From Bacillus sp. M6-12 (GTDB taxonomy: Bacteria; Bacillota; Bacilli; Bacillales; DSM-1321), in assembly GCF_002860285.1 (NCBI RefSeq), contig NZ_PGVF01000001.1, positions 1 to 64,000 of the forward strand: DNA of 64,000 nt, read 5' to 3'. The position numbers and the translations under genes were made by a program. This document shows, one piece after another, positions 49,546 through 57,811 of the stretch. Within the stretch, counting starts at the first letter, position 1, and each line of letters starts with the position of its first letter. The notes under the pieces were generated by a model. The model worked only from the letters and a program-made list of their open reading frames with translations. It was not told the origin of the DNA and made no database searches.

Positions 49546-50502
49546 TTAAACTGCTACTGGAGCTTTAATCGTTGGGTGAGGATGATAGCCTTCAATCGCA
49601 ATATCCTCCATCTCAAAATCAAAGACAGATGTTTTTTCTTTATTTAATACTAAAGTTGGAAGTTCCTTCATTTCTCTTGAAAGTTGAAGTTCTACTTGTT
49701 CAATGTGATTCGTATAAATGTGAGCATCCCCAATCGTATGAATAAATTCACCCACTTCTAATCCACATTCATGTGCAATTAAGTGAACCAAAAGGGCATA
49801 ACTCGCTATATTGAACCCAATTCCTAAAAAAATGTCTCCACTGCGTTGATAAAGTTGGCAAGAAAGTTTCCCTTCTGCTACATAAAATTGGAATAAAGAA
49901 TGACATGGTGGCAATGCACTGGTTGGTACATCTTCTGGATTCCAAGCAGTTACAATCAATCTTCTTGAATCTGGATTTTTCTTAATCATATCAATAACAT
50001 CTTTTAGTTGGTCAATGGTTTCACCAGTGGATGTTTTCCACGCTCTCCACTGTTTTCCGTACACATTTCCTAACTCTCCATATTTTTCAGCAAATTCATC
50101 ATCTGTTAAGATTTTTTGCTTAAAGATTTCCATTTGCTCTTCGTACAGTTTGTTAAATTCTTCATCGGTTTGGGAGCGTAATCCGAAATCAGTCATGTCA
50201 ACCCCCTGATAGTCTTCGCTCTCTATCCATCTCTTAAACGCCCACTCATTCCAAATATGATTGTTATGTTGGAGCAAATAACGGATATTGGTGTCGCCTT
50301 TGATAAACCAAAGCAATTCACTTGCGATTAAGCGAAACGGAACTCTTTTGGTCGTCAAAAGGGGAAAGCCCTCTTGTAAATCAAATCGCATTTGATAGCC
50401 AAATACAGAGATTGTTCCTGTACCTGTTCTGTCCTCTTTTCTGACACCAATCTCTAATACATGCTCACATAAGTCCAGATAGACTTTTTCATTTTTACTC
50501 AT
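49546..50502 (-). CDS. thyA: Thymidylate synthase (ThyA type), 318 aa
   Basis: [18 protein letters not shown] at the N-terminus, catalytic [10 protein letters not shown] (Cys200), [18 protein letters not shown] and the [17 protein letters not shown] region are all standard. It converts dUMP to dTMP using methylene-tetrahydrofolate. Slightly long, as in Gram-positive ThyA/ThyB with the 50-residue insert. ATG follows GAGGAGG. With DHFR and the class II reductase it forms a thymidine supply set. Confidence 0.96.
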   Translation of the reverse strand: MSKNEKVYLDLCEHVLEIGVRKEDRTGTGTISVFGYQMRFDLQEGFPLLTTKRVPFRLIASELLWFIKGDTNIRYLLQHNNHIWNEWAFKRWIESEDYQGVDMTDFGLRSQTDEEFNKLYEEQMEIFKQKILTDDEFAEKYGELGNVYGKQWRAWKTSTGETIDQLKDVIDMIKKNPDSRRLIVTAWNPEDVPTSALPPCHSLFQFYVAEGKLSCQLYQRSGDIFLGIGFNIASYALLVHLIAHECGLEVGEFIHTIGDAHIYTNHIEQVELQLSREMKELPTLVLNKEKTSVFDFEMEDIAIEGYHPHPTIKAPVAV

Positions 50503-50641
50503 TACGTTTATTCCTCCTCTTTTTTAGGTGTTTTATATTTTAGACAGTAGAATCATTCTGTATTTGTAGACAATAGTCATACACAAAATGATAGTTGCCT
50601 CACACTGCTAAATGGAAGAGGTCAAAATATGGCAATATTCA

Positions 50642-50670
50642 TTGACTATAAAATAATAAAAGAGTAAAAT
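50642..50670 (+). promoter_or_regulatory. Class A-like promoter
   Basis: TTGACT (50642-50647), 17 bp, TAAAAT (50665-50670). Only the left operator arm (ATTGACTATA) is kept. It is the only class A-type site inside the class B block. Confidence 0.58.
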
Positions 50671-50715
50671 CATAATAGAATAGATATGAAATAAATTTAA
50701 GAAAGGAGCGAGTTT

Positions 50716-50937
50716 ATGACGTATCTTTTACTTGCAATTATCCTTATTTTGCTCCTTATTTGTATCAAACAGCATGTATCAAAGAAGCATCTAAGAATTT
50801 CAGCAGAGAAAGCGATAAGCAATCAATATATGGAAAATAAAATACTCACATTACAACTTCAAAATCAATTAATGACAAATAGTTCCTTGAAAAAAAGAGT
50901 AAGCGAACAAGAAGACGTAAAATCCGAAAAAGAATAG
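50716..50937 (+). CDS. Small membrane-anchored coiled-coil protein, 73 aa
   Basis: Membrane helix at 3-20, then a basic and heptad-like tail. Resembles small single-span phage membrane proteins such as i-spanin components in layout only; no lipoprotein partner or endolysin is adjacent. Overlap-like spacing (10 nt) with the 256-aa gene. Confidence 0.6.
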   Translation: MTYLLLAIILILLLICIKQHVSKKHLRISAEKAISNQYMENKILTLQLQNQLMTNSSLKKRVSEQEDVKSEKE

Positions 50938-50947
50938 GGGAATTATC

Positions 50948-51718
50948 ATGGCTGATAGTCCAATCATTTCATTTACTGACGACCAAAAAGAAGTTTGTAT
51001 CAAAACATTAAAAGATACATACTTTGCTGTTAAACAACTCCACGATTTAATTTCAGTAGACAAGCTCAACGAAAGCATGAGAGAGACCATTCCTCAACTT
51101 GTTGAGTACCATATGGCTGAAATATCTAAAATCATTGGGTTTGATTCGGCATCTGCTAAAAAAGTAGAAGAAAAACATGCAGAAATCAGAAAAGCGAATG
51201 AGACGATTCGTGAATTGGAAAAAAAGATTGCTTCTAATAATCCGATTGAAGGACTGAAAGAACAATTGGAGCATTATGCAAGTTTATTCCAGAGATGGTG
51301 GAGAGCAGATGGCTTCGGCTATGTAAAGGAAATGCGGTTTACGCAATATGGAAGATTTGAAGCAGAGCTTGGAATTAGTTTTCATCGCTCCTCTATTTTT
51401 TCTAAAAAACCAGCCAGTGAAAGACAATCGAAAAAAGAATGGTTGGAGTCTTTGAAAGAACAGGGGTATAAAATTTATGAAAATGAACGTGGTGGCGATA
51501 AAGAATTAATAGATTGCCCTGAAAATAAGGAGCTTTTAATCAACCTTATTGAACAACGATTTCCCTCCGCATTCATTGAGGGCTGGAGAAACCAACGAAT
51601 TTATGAAGCTGAAGGTCACGTTTATGAAATTCATGAATTTAAAGTGGATATTTCCGATTTACAAGACTTAAAAGCGTTAGAAAGATACTTTGAAAGTGAG
51701 GGAGAAGAGGAGTTTTGA
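50948..51718 (+). CDS. Coiled-coil hypothetical protein, 256 aa
   Basis: Not recognised. Helical 1-60, a coiled coil at about 75-115 (KVEEKHAEIRKANETIRELEKK), then a mixed domain with a Trp-rich LFQRWWRADGFGY segment. An operon from the 50.6 kb promoter runs through Sir2. Confidence 0.65.
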   Translation: MADSPIISFTDDQKEVCIKTLKDTYFAVKQLHDLISVDKLNESMRETIPQLVEYHMAEISKIIGFDSASAKKVEEKHAEIRKANETIRELEKKIASNNPIEGLKEQLEHYASLFQRWWRADGFGYVKEMRFTQYGRFEAELGISFHRSSIFSKKPASERQSKKEWLESLKEQGYKIYENERGGDKELIDCPENKELLINLIEQRFPSAFIEGWRNQRIYEAEGHVYEIHEFKVDISDLQDLKALERYFESEGEEEF

Positions 51719-51759
51719 TTCCTTTTCTTCTTTTTACATAAAAGAAAGGGGGGATTCAT

Positions 51760-52035
51760 GTGAAAATAGAAAACAAACAAGTACAAGAAATCTATGAGCG
51801 GTGGAATGGTGTATGGCATAACACTGAACAGTCTATGGAAGTGAGATTGAAAGCCTATTCGATTCTGCAAGTCATAGAAGCATTGACTTTGATATATGAA
51901 AAGAATGAAGAATTACATGAAGAAGAGATAGATGATTTATTTATTGCTTGGGGTGAAAAGATAAAGCCTCTCTTTCCAGAAAACAAAGAAAAACTTCGTG
52001 AACAAATAAAAAAACAAATTCAACATAAGGAGTAA
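51760..52035 (+). CDS. Helical hypothetical protein, 91 aa
   Basis: Not recognised. GTG after AAAGGGGGG, a site complementary to the C-rich small RNA tracts. Entirely helical and acidic. Confidence 0.6.
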   Translation: MKIENKQVQEIYERWNGVWHNTEQSMEVRLKAYSILQVIEALTLIYEKNEELHEEEIDDLFIAWGEKIKPLFPENKEKLREQIKKQIQHKE

Positions 52036-52040
52036 ACAAA

Positions 52041-52388
52041 ATGCCAAACTATATAAGAAATACAAAAATGAAAGCTATTCAATTCATAGAAAAAGAATAT
52101 GCAGAAAACACATCCTATTATCCAGGTGTGTTTGATAAAGCAATGTTAAGTGAACTATGGTGGGGAAAAACAGCCGAAGATGGTCGTTATTATATCCCAA
52201 ATCCTTTTAGTCATTCTTTTGTTCTGGAATCAACAACCCTTCGTGAAGGAGATTATATCATTACAGAGGAATCAGGATACGTTTATACGTTACCAAAAGA
52301 AGTCTTTGAAGAAAACCATGAATTAACGAAAGAGGAAGCCTCTAAGAAAGATTATGACATCATGACAGGAAGTGAAGGACTTGAGTGA
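52041..52388 (+). CDS. Hypothetical protein, 115 aa
   Basis: Not recognised. ATG after AAGGAG, overlapping the Sir2 start. Mixed alpha/beta with WWGKTAEDGRYYIPNPF in the centre. Translationally coupled to Sir2 by overlap, so possibly a partner. Confidence 0.6.
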   Translation: MPNYIRNTKMKAIQFIEKEYAENTSYYPGVFDKAMLSELWWGKTAEDGRYYIPNPFSHSFVLESTTLREGDYIITEESGYVYTLPKEVFEENHELTKEEASKKDYDIMTGSEGLE

Positions 52389-53166
52389 AAAAATAGAACA
52401 ATTGAGTAAGTGGATACAGGAATCAAACAACCTTGTAGTGTTTAGTGGTGCTGGAATGAGTACATCCAGTGGAATCCCTGACTTTCGTTCAACTAATGGT
52501 TTGTGGAAAGCAGAAACAAATCGTGAATACTATATCTCCAAAGGATATTATCAGTCCAATCCCAAGGATTTTTGGCAAAAATTTAAAGAAATATTTCAGT
52601 TAAAATTAATGGGAGATTACCAACCGAATGAGGGTCACTACTTTTTGAAGGAATTAGAAGATATGGGGAAGAATGTGACCATTTTAACTCAAAATGTAGA
52701 TGGTCTTCATACAGATGCAGGAAGCAGTCATGTTATTGAATTACATGGAACAATCAAAACTGCTACTTGTCCCAAATGTAAAACTCAATACGGTTTGGAT
52801 TATATCAATAATCACGATATTCCACGCTGTAACAAGCCAAACAAAAAGAATAATACGTGCGGATTTATTTTAAAACCAGATGTCGTGCTATTTGGAGACG
52901 CTGTAAGAGGGTACAAGGAAGCAGAAGAAGCAATTAATGCTTGTAGCTTATTTGTCGTCTTAGGAAGCTCCTTAGAGGTGTATCCAGTAAATAACTTGCC
53001 ACAATACGCACGTTACGATGAAAACACGAAACTTACTATTATAAATAGAGAAGCAACGAAGAAAGACCGCTTATTTGATTTGGTTCTTCATGAAGATATT
53101 GTAGCCACTTTATCGAAGGTGAAAGAATTTTTACATGAAGGTGATGTCATGAGTGAATATAGATAA
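52381..53166 (+). CDS. Sir2-family NAD-dependent deacylase (sirtuin), 261 aa
   Basis: Complete sirtuin signatures: VVFSGAGMSTSSGIPDFRS, TQNVDGLHTDAGSSHVIELHGT (catalytic His), zinc module CPKC...CNKPNKKNNTCG, and VLGSSLEVYPVNNLP. It removes acyl groups from lysine while consuming NAD, releasing nicotinamide and acetyl-ADP-ribose. TTG 52381 is preferred for spacing from AGGAAG; GTG 52372 is an alternative. It neighbours other NAD/ADP-ribose-linked genes in this block. Confidence 0.93.
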   Translation: MSEKIEQLSKWIQESNNLVVFSGAGMSTSSGIPDFRSTNGLWKAETNREYYISKGYYQSNPKDFWQKFKEIFQLKLMGDYQPNEGHYFLKELEDMGKNVTILTQNVDGLHTDAGSSHVIELHGTIKTATCPKCKTQYGLDYINNHDIPRCNKPNKKNNTCGFILKPDVVLFGDAVRGYKEAEEAINACSLFVVLGSSLEVYPVNNLPQYARYDENTKLTIINREATKKDRLFDLVLHEDIVATLSKVKEFLHEGDVMSEYR

Positions 53167-53332
53167 AATCATGAAATATCGAATGTTGTTGGAAGATGAA
53201 CAACTTTCAGAGAAGGAAAGAATGTTAATTGAATGTAAAATGTATCGTGAAATGAATAAAGGTGATTCTTCTATGTGGTTTCTTTTAGGACTTGTTTGTT
53301 TATCCCCTGCATTGCTTTTATTTATGATATAA
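53153..53332 (+). CDS. Small membrane protein, 59 aa
   Basis: GTG 53153 lies inside the Sir2 tail, with AAGGTGAT 8 nt before it. The helical, charged first 38 residues are followed by one hydrophobic segment (MWFLLGLVCLSPALLLFMI). Unrecognised; may tether its helical head, or Sir2, to the membrane. Confidence 0.55.
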   Translation: MNIDKIMKYRMLLEDEQLSEKERMLIECKMYREMNKGDSSMWFLLGLVCLSPALLLFMI

Positions 53333-53428
53333 CGTAAACAAAAGAGAGTAGATTGGTTCATTCCAGTATGCTCTTTTTTATTGATGACAATAATCACAAC
53401 TTTGTTAAAGCTTATAAATTTAAAATAA

Positions 53429-53460
53429 AAAAGCAGTGGTATTAAACCAACTGCTCTTTC
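53429..53460 (-). terminator. Terminator of the Cys-rich peptide gene
   Basis: AGCAGT-GGT/ACC-ACTGCT stem followed on the minus strand by T-run. Confidence 0.78.
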
Positions 53461-53463
53461 ATA

Positions 53464-53574
53464 TTATTTGCAATCACATTGTTCACACTTGCATTTGCAC
53501 TCACATTTGCAATCACATTCGCAATTTGGACAATCAGGACAACAATTGCATGTGCAGTTTTCGCATCTTACCAC
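53464..53574 (-). CDS. Metallothionein-like Cys-rich peptide, 36 aa
   Basis: GTG 53574 with GGAGGGG just upstream and its own terminator downstream. 15 of 36 residues are Cys, at positions 4, 7, 9, 11, 12, 15, 18, 20, 22, 24, 26, 28, 30, 33 and 35. The second half is an alternating C-x-C run with acidic and basic fillers. This is the composition of metal-thiolate cluster proteins. A low-complexity artefact is unlikely given stop, start, ribosome site and terminator. Binding of zinc, cadmium or copper is inferred. Confidence 0.7.
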   Translation of the reverse strand: MVRCENCTCNCCPDCPNCECDCKCECKCKCEQCDCK

Positions 53575-53717
53575 ATTATCCCCTCCTTTTTTCAATGGTT
53601 CTATATACTATACAGGGGTATAAGGGATTATCACCTATTGAGGTTGCTAACTATCGGAATGGAGCTTATACATATCTCTAAATAAAGAATACAAATCAAT
53701 CAAAATTATATTAAGAA

Positions 53718-53743
53718 GGAACGCTTTTATAAGCGTTTTTTTC
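53718..53743 (+). terminator. Intrinsic terminator
   Basis: AACGCTT/AAGCGTT stem, TTAT loop and T6. The plus-strand gene it serves is unclear: it follows about 390 nt after the 59-aa gene. Confidence 0.75.
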
Positions 53744-53752
53744 TTTAGTTGT

Positions 53753-53792
53753 GTAAAAAATAAAATACAAATAAATCAAAATATGATACAAT
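53753..53792 (+). promoter_or_regulatory. Class B promoter
   Basis: GTAAAAAATAAAATAC (53753-53768), -35 AATACA (53764-53769), 17 bp, TACAAT (53787-53792). Confidence 0.75.
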
Positions 53793-53867
53793 GGATTCAT
53801 AAATATCGTACATTTAAAAAAAGAAAGGAGAGGAAAAAAGGGGGTTATTCCATTCACTCTTAAAACC

Positions 53868-54083
53868 ATGATGTTAAAAAAATACACACACGTAAAATGC
53901 TTGAAAGATGTAAAAGAAGAAGATGTTTTGATTTTTAAAAAGGGTGAAGTTTATAAAATTGTAGGATTTGATTACAATTCTCTTGTTTATTATGTAGAAC
54001 CAGAGTATGACGAAGAGCATTTGTTGCCTGATGAATTTGTTGTTTCTGCATTGCATAATCATTTTGAATTTTTGATTTTATAA
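53868..54083 (+). CDS. Hypothetical protein, 71 aa
   Basis: Not recognised. Likely small beta-rich SH3-like fold (VKEEDVLIFKKGEVYKIVGFDYN...EYDEEHLLPDEFV). The AAGGGGG site lies about 20 nt before this ATG, so an upstream ATT start (MPFTLKT...) is possible. Confidence 0.55.
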   Translation: MMLKKYTHVKCLKDVKEEDVLIFKKGEVYKIVGFDYNSLVYYVEPEYDEEHLLPDEFVVSALHNHFEFLIL

Positions 54084-54131
54084 ATAATCGAAAGAGAAAA
54101 ATAGGAATTTAAGAAAAGAGGTTTATTTTAA

Positions 54132-54734
54132 ATGGGAGTTGTACGTGTTATCGGTGGAAGAGATAAATATGCAGGAGAAGTCATTAATACGACTTCAAAA
54201 TCAACCAATTGGAGTAAAGGGCTTTCTCCTTTCTATTTAGGAAATGTAGAGCTATATGATGGGTATAAAGCTCAAAATGTAGAAAACGCTTGGCAATTTA
54301 GTAAAGTTTATCAAGAACACACTGATACCAATGGGAATCCCACTCCTGATTATTTTGAATGGGCGAAAAAAGGGTGGGAGAGCAAATGGGCGTTCCGTTA
54401 TCCAATGGGTAAAGGAGCTATTCCACTTTATTCTTGGTGGAATGGAGATAAACTGGATTATATTGAGGCTCGTAAACGAATTTACCTACCTCTTTATGCA
54501 AAAGCAGTTGTAACATCACCAGCTTATCAAATTCTAAAGAAGACTTACGAACAAAGGGGAGAAGTAATATTATGGGATTTTGACGGATATGATTATTTGG
54601 CGTTAGGGATGACGTTAGAGCAAGTTTTGAATGAACCAAAGAGAAAAATGGGACATGCTTTTGTTTTGGCTATGCTATTGACAGGTGTTTGTCAGGTATC
54701 CGAAACAGGAGAAGTTACTTTGCATTTTCAATAA
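54132..54734 (+). CDS. NADAR-like protein (tentative), 200 aa
   Basis: LSPFYLGNVELYDGYKAQNVENAWQFSKVY has the spacing of the NADAR/YbiA N-terminal motif (LSNFYxxPFxxDGxxYxxxEHxxQxxK), and the closing MGHAFVLAMLLTGV matches the NLGxxLMxVR-like C-terminal helix. NADAR enzymes remove ADP-ribose, including from guanine in DNA, and process riboflavin intermediates. The middle is divergent and the usual EH is EN here, so function is uncertain. Sir2 and Nudix nearby fit an ADP-ribose theme. Confidence 0.45.
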   Translation: MGVVRVIGGRDKYAGEVINTTSKSTNWSKGLSPFYLGNVELYDGYKAQNVENAWQFSKVYQEHTDTNGNPTPDYFEWAKKGWESKWAFRYPMGKGAIPLYSWWNGDKLDYIEARKRIYLPLYAKAVVTSPAYQILKKTYEQRGEVILWDFDGYDYLALGMTLEQVLNEPKRKMGHAFVLAMLLTGVCQVSETGEVTLHFQ

Positions 54735-54754
54735 TAGAGGAGAAATGATAAGAA

Positions 54755-55474
54755 ATGGCTCAAATTATAAAGAAAAAAAATCATTTAAAAAATCAATATA
54801 ATTCATACCGATTAAAAACTGCAGGGTCACTTTTGGGGATGCTGTTTGTGTTTCCAGCTTTATCATTCATCATTCCTATTCTTGCGATACCTGGTGTTAT
54901 CCTCTGTGTTATCTTAACAGGTTATTTTGCCAAACAAACAAGAGTGTTGCGTTCAGGAGTTGTAGGAGAAAAAAATACCGTTGAACTCCTTTCTCAATTA
55001 CCAGATAATTGTCATATTTTTAATGATATAAAGATAGAAGTAGATGGTCAAAGTTCTGAAATGGACAACATCATTGTTTCGCCTTATGGCGTTTGTATTG
55101 TAGAAACCAAAAACCATAAAGGAAGAATCATAGGAAATATTGAAGAGAAAAACTGGACACAACATAAAGTGGGTAGAGGTGGAACACCTTATAAAAAGAC
55201 ATTCTACAATCCTGTAAAACAAGTAAAAACACATACTTGGAGATTGTCTCAATATCTAAAAGCGAACAAGGTAAACATATGGGTTAAAAGTTCTGTTTAT
55301 TTTTCTAATCGCAATACTTCTGTTGATGTTCGCAATAGTGGAGATGGTTCTATTCCTGTTTTCTCCTATGGTGATTCACAAGAATTAATGAATTATATTT
55401 TAACTTCCGAGAAGAAACTATTGAACGAAAAAGAAATTCAGCAAGTCGTTCAATTGTTAAAGCAAGTAAGCTAA
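54755..55474 (+). CDS. Membrane-anchored NERD-domain protein, 239 aa
   Basis: ATG after AGAGGAG. Membrane helices at about 25-65, then a NERD domain: VVGEKNTVELLSQL, EMDNIIVSPYGVCIVETKNHKG with the Asp and E-x-K pattern of nuclease-related folds, and KNWTQH. NERD proteins are predicted nucleases or signalling proteins. A second, differently arranged NERD protein is at 61717. Confidence 0.82.
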   Translation: MAQIIKKKNHLKNQYNSYRLKTAGSLLGMLFVFPALSFIIPILAIPGVILCVILTGYFAKQTRVLRSGVVGEKNTVELLSQLPDNCHIFNDIKIEVDGQSSEMDNIIVSPYGVCIVETKNHKGRIIGNIEEKNWTQHKVGRGGTPYKKTFYNPVKQVKTHTWRLSQYLKANKVNIWVKSSVYFSNRNTSVDVRNSGDGSIPVFSYGDSQELMNYILTSEKKLLNEKEIQQVVQLLKQVS

Positions 55475-55507
55475 TTAACTTGGCAAATGAGAAAGGAGGT
55501 AAGGATT

Positions 55508-55723
55508 TTGAAAAAGACCCATTACTTTTATGAATTGATAGGGAAGCTCCGTAGTGATAATTATGCCTATTGTGTATCCGCTACCTATCCAGATGGAGAT
55601 AAAATTGAATACGTAGAAGGAGAAGGGATTATATGGTCAAAAACAAGGAAATTAGTTCAGTTAGATTGGACAATTCTTTCTTCTAAGTGGGAACTTTATC
55701 GGAAAGACGAAGGCAAAGAGTAA
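55508..55723 (+). CDS. Hypothetical protein, 71 aa
   Basis: TTG 55508 follows AAAGGAGG. Small beta-rich protein (CVSATYPDGDKIEYVEGEG). Not recognised. Confidence 0.6.
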   Translation: MKKTHYFYELIGKLRSDNYAYCVSATYPDGDKIEYVEGEGIIWSKTRKLVQLDWTILSSKWELYRKDEGKE

Positions 55724-55744
55724 ATGCTCTTTGTCTTTTTTTGT
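55704..55744 (+). terminator. Intrinsic terminator
   Basis: GAC-AAAGAG/CTCTTT-GTC stem followed by T-run. Confidence 0.75.
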
Positions 55745-55901
55745 TTATAAATAAAAAAACCAAACGCTGTTAGGAATTTGGTTTAAAGAAGCGTTTAGTT
55801 TTCTTCACTCCTTGGTGCTATCTTTACGATAGACAAAACACCAGTTATAGTAAATCACTATGTCGTATGGTGCTCTGTCTATACATTTATTATATAACAG
55901 T

Positions 55902-55952
55902 TTTACTTATTTGTAAATTAAAATTGACAAAAATAACAAATTATCATACAAT
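55902..55952 (+). promoter_or_regulatory. Promoter of the GNAT gene with reversed-arm palindrome
   Basis: TTGACA (55924-55929), 17 bp, TACAAT (55947-55952). Upstream TTTACTTATTTGTAAA (55902-55917) has the class B arms in inverted order, so recognition by the same factor is uncertain. Confidence 0.7.
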
Positions 55953-55971
55953 TAATATGAGAGTATTTATG

Positions 55972-56001
55972 GATAGATGGATAGATAGATAGATAGATAG
56001 A
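55972..56001 (+). repeat. GATA tetranucleotide tract in a 5' leader
   Basis: Five perfect GATA units (55980-55999) preceded by imperfect GATAGATG. It lies between the transcription start (near 55959) and the AAAGGA ribosome site, so copy-number change would alter the leader only. Confidence 0.85.
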
Positions 56002-56011
56002 AAGGAAATAG

Positions 56012-56431
56012 GTGATAACAGTGTTAAAACCAAATGATTTTGAACATATCAAGAAAATGATTGAGAATAAAGACAAGGTAAAACTAAGAGTGGATGCTGG
56101 TTTTGGTAAAAAAAGCATCACTTACATTGGTGGTTTAGGAAATGTTGTTTTTCAATTAAAAGAAGATAATGAGGAAAATGTAAGTATCCATCATATGTCC
56201 TTTAAAAATGAACGAAAAGGATTGGGTACAGCAGTATTGGAAGAGCTTATTCAATATCTTGCAAAAAATAACAAAAGAAAGCTCTTTGTTGAAAATGTAA
56301 CAACAAGAGCAATGGTGGAATTCTGCAAGAAGAATGGTTTTAAACCAGTAGAAAGACAAGTTTATATCAAAGATGATGGTTGTCTATACGGAAACTATCA
56401 ACTAACTATTGAAACGGAGGAAGTTCTTTGA
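56012..56431 (+). CDS. GNAT-family acetyltransferase, 139 aa
   Basis: KNERKGLGTAVLEELIQYL is motif A with the pyrophosphate-binding loop for acetyl-CoA, FCKKNGFKPVERQ the following motif B. Substrate unknown. GTG 56012 follows AAAGGA at short spacing; GTG 56021 is an alternative. First gene of the 56-59.5 kb operon. Confidence 0.78.
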   Translation: MITVLKPNDFEHIKKMIENKDKVKLRVDAGFGKKSITYIGGLGNVVFQLKEDNEENVSIHHMSFKNERKGLGTAVLEELIQYLAKNNKRKLFVENVTTRAMVEFCKKNGFKPVERQVYIKDDGCLYGNYQLTIETEEVL

Positions 56432-57018
56432 GTAAGAAAACAGACACACTTTACACAGTTCTGAAAGACGTTAAATGTGTAAAATGTGAAAATAGAGGAG
56501 CAATTCAGCATTATGGAAAGTATTATCCAAAAGGTGTAGGTGAATTAGCTGACGAAATTAAAGTTTACGAAGATGTTCGGAACAAACCTTATATGTCACG
56601 CTCAATGGGATTCGGTGGTACGATTCCTCATGAGTGTATGAATTGTGGCAATATTGGATTGATTGACTTTGGAGGATTAGAAGGGTATGACCAAGGATTT
56701 GTCACGCTAACAGACGGTGATTATTGTGTGGAATTAGCCAAACGTATCATTCAGCGTTACCCAACCAAAGAAGATGAAGTATTCGTAAGAAGTTTTCATA
56801 CCAAAGCAACCAGCTTCAAGGTATATGAAGACGAAGTAATTGAAATTCAATCGTCAATTGATACCAAATCTATGTGTATTGAAATTAAAAAGCCTCACCA
56901 TAACCCTGTTATTTATCTGAATGACAAAGGCGAATTTGTTCGTTGTCATGGAGAGCGAACATACTTCTTAGACCATGCCAAGAAATTATTAGGGATTATG
57001 GATAGAGAGGGAGAATAA
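56428..57018 (+). CDS. Hypothetical zinc-binding protein, 196 aa
   Basis: TTG overlapping the GNAT stop, GGAGG before it. CVKC near residues 15-18 and HECMNCG near 69-75 could form a zinc site. Remainder unrecognised. Translationally coupled to the GNAT. Confidence 0.62.
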   Translation: MSKKTDTLYTVLKDVKCVKCENRGAIQHYGKYYPKGVGELADEIKVYEDVRNKPYMSRSMGFGGTIPHECMNCGNIGLIDFGGLEGYDQGFVTLTDGDYCVELAKRIIQRYPTKEDEVFVRSFHTKATSFKVYEDEVIEIQSSIDTKSMCIEIKKPHHNPVIYLNDKGEFVRCHGERTYFLDHAKKLLGIMDREGE

Positions 57019-57021
57019 TTC

Positions 57022-57450
57022 ATGAAAGAATATGTGGTTGGTCTTATTTTTGATAACAACATGGAACATGTCCTTATGTTGAAAAGGGCAAAAGAACCTT
57101 ATGGAGACCTATATAATGGTGTAGGTGGAAAAATAGAACCAACGGAAAGCCCGAAGGAAGCGATGATTCGTGAAACGGAAGAAGAAATAGGATTAACACC
57201 TGAATTCTTTACAAAAACCAATCATTTACTTTCTTTGACACTTCCGACATCCGTTCAATTAGAAGTTTTCTATTCTATCTTAAATGTCGATAAAGAAACA
57301 CTTATCTTTGAGAAAGAAACAAGAGAAGGAATTTTGGAATGGTTGTCTATTAAAGAAGATAATTTACTCGATGCGTCTAATTCACTAATCGCTGGTGATG
57401 GAAATATCGCTTACTTTACTCAATTCGCATTGAATCTGGAAAACAAATAA
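57022..57450 (+). CDS. Nudix hydrolase, MutT-like, 142 aa
   Basis: The Nudix box GGKIEPTESPKEAMIRETEEEIGL is complete (G-x5-E-x7-RE-x2-EE-x-G). It hydrolyses nucleoside diphosphate-X compounds; oxidised dNTPs or ADP-ribose are both possible, and the latter would fit the local NAD theme. ATG after AGAGGGAG. Confidence 0.9.
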   Translation: MKEYVVGLIFDNNMEHVLMLKRAKEPYGDLYNGVGGKIEPTESPKEAMIRETEEEIGLTPEFFTKTNHLLSLTLPTSVQLEVFYSILNVDKETLIFEKETREGILEWLSIKEDNLLDASNSLIAGDGNIAYFTQFALNLENK

Positions 57451-57486
57451 AGTTTCATTCAAAACAACAAAAGGGAGAGTTACACC

Positions 57487-57798
57487 ATGCTCGGAAAAAT
57501 AGTAGAACTTGATAATGAGAAAGACCTCTTTGTAATTGTAAAGGAAAATAATTACGAAGATATGGGAAGCTGTCAATATGAACGTGATTTTTGGCTTGTT
57601 CCGTATCAACCTGAATTAGACGATATGCAAGTAGAGCTGGATAAAGCGAAAGTGCTAAAGGTTCGTGCCACACGCTTTCCGTTCACTGTTAGAGAAGATA
57701 AAAAAACGTACACACAATATGGAACAAGCGATATTCGTGGAGTAAAAAAGGTCTATTTTGAACGGATTTGGGAAGAAATCATTGTTCCTGGTCGATAA
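57487..57798 (+). CDS. Hypothetical protein, 103 aa
   Basis: Not recognised. ATG after AAAGGGAG. Beta-rich first half, then a charged end. Followed by a gene whose ribosome site overlaps its stop. Confidence 0.62.
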   Translation: MLGKIVELDNEKDLFVIVKENNYEDMGSCQYERDFWLVPYQPELDDMQVELDKAKVLKVRATRFPFTVREDKKTYTQYGTSDIRGVKKVYFERIWEEIIVPGR

Positions 57799-57811
57799 GG
57801 AGGGAGAACCT

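Noticed and set aside
53436..53685. Two overlapping plus-strand Cys/His-rich frames
   Set aside because: They are antisense shadows of the GTG-started Cys-rich peptide on the minus strand, which has its own ribosome site and terminator.
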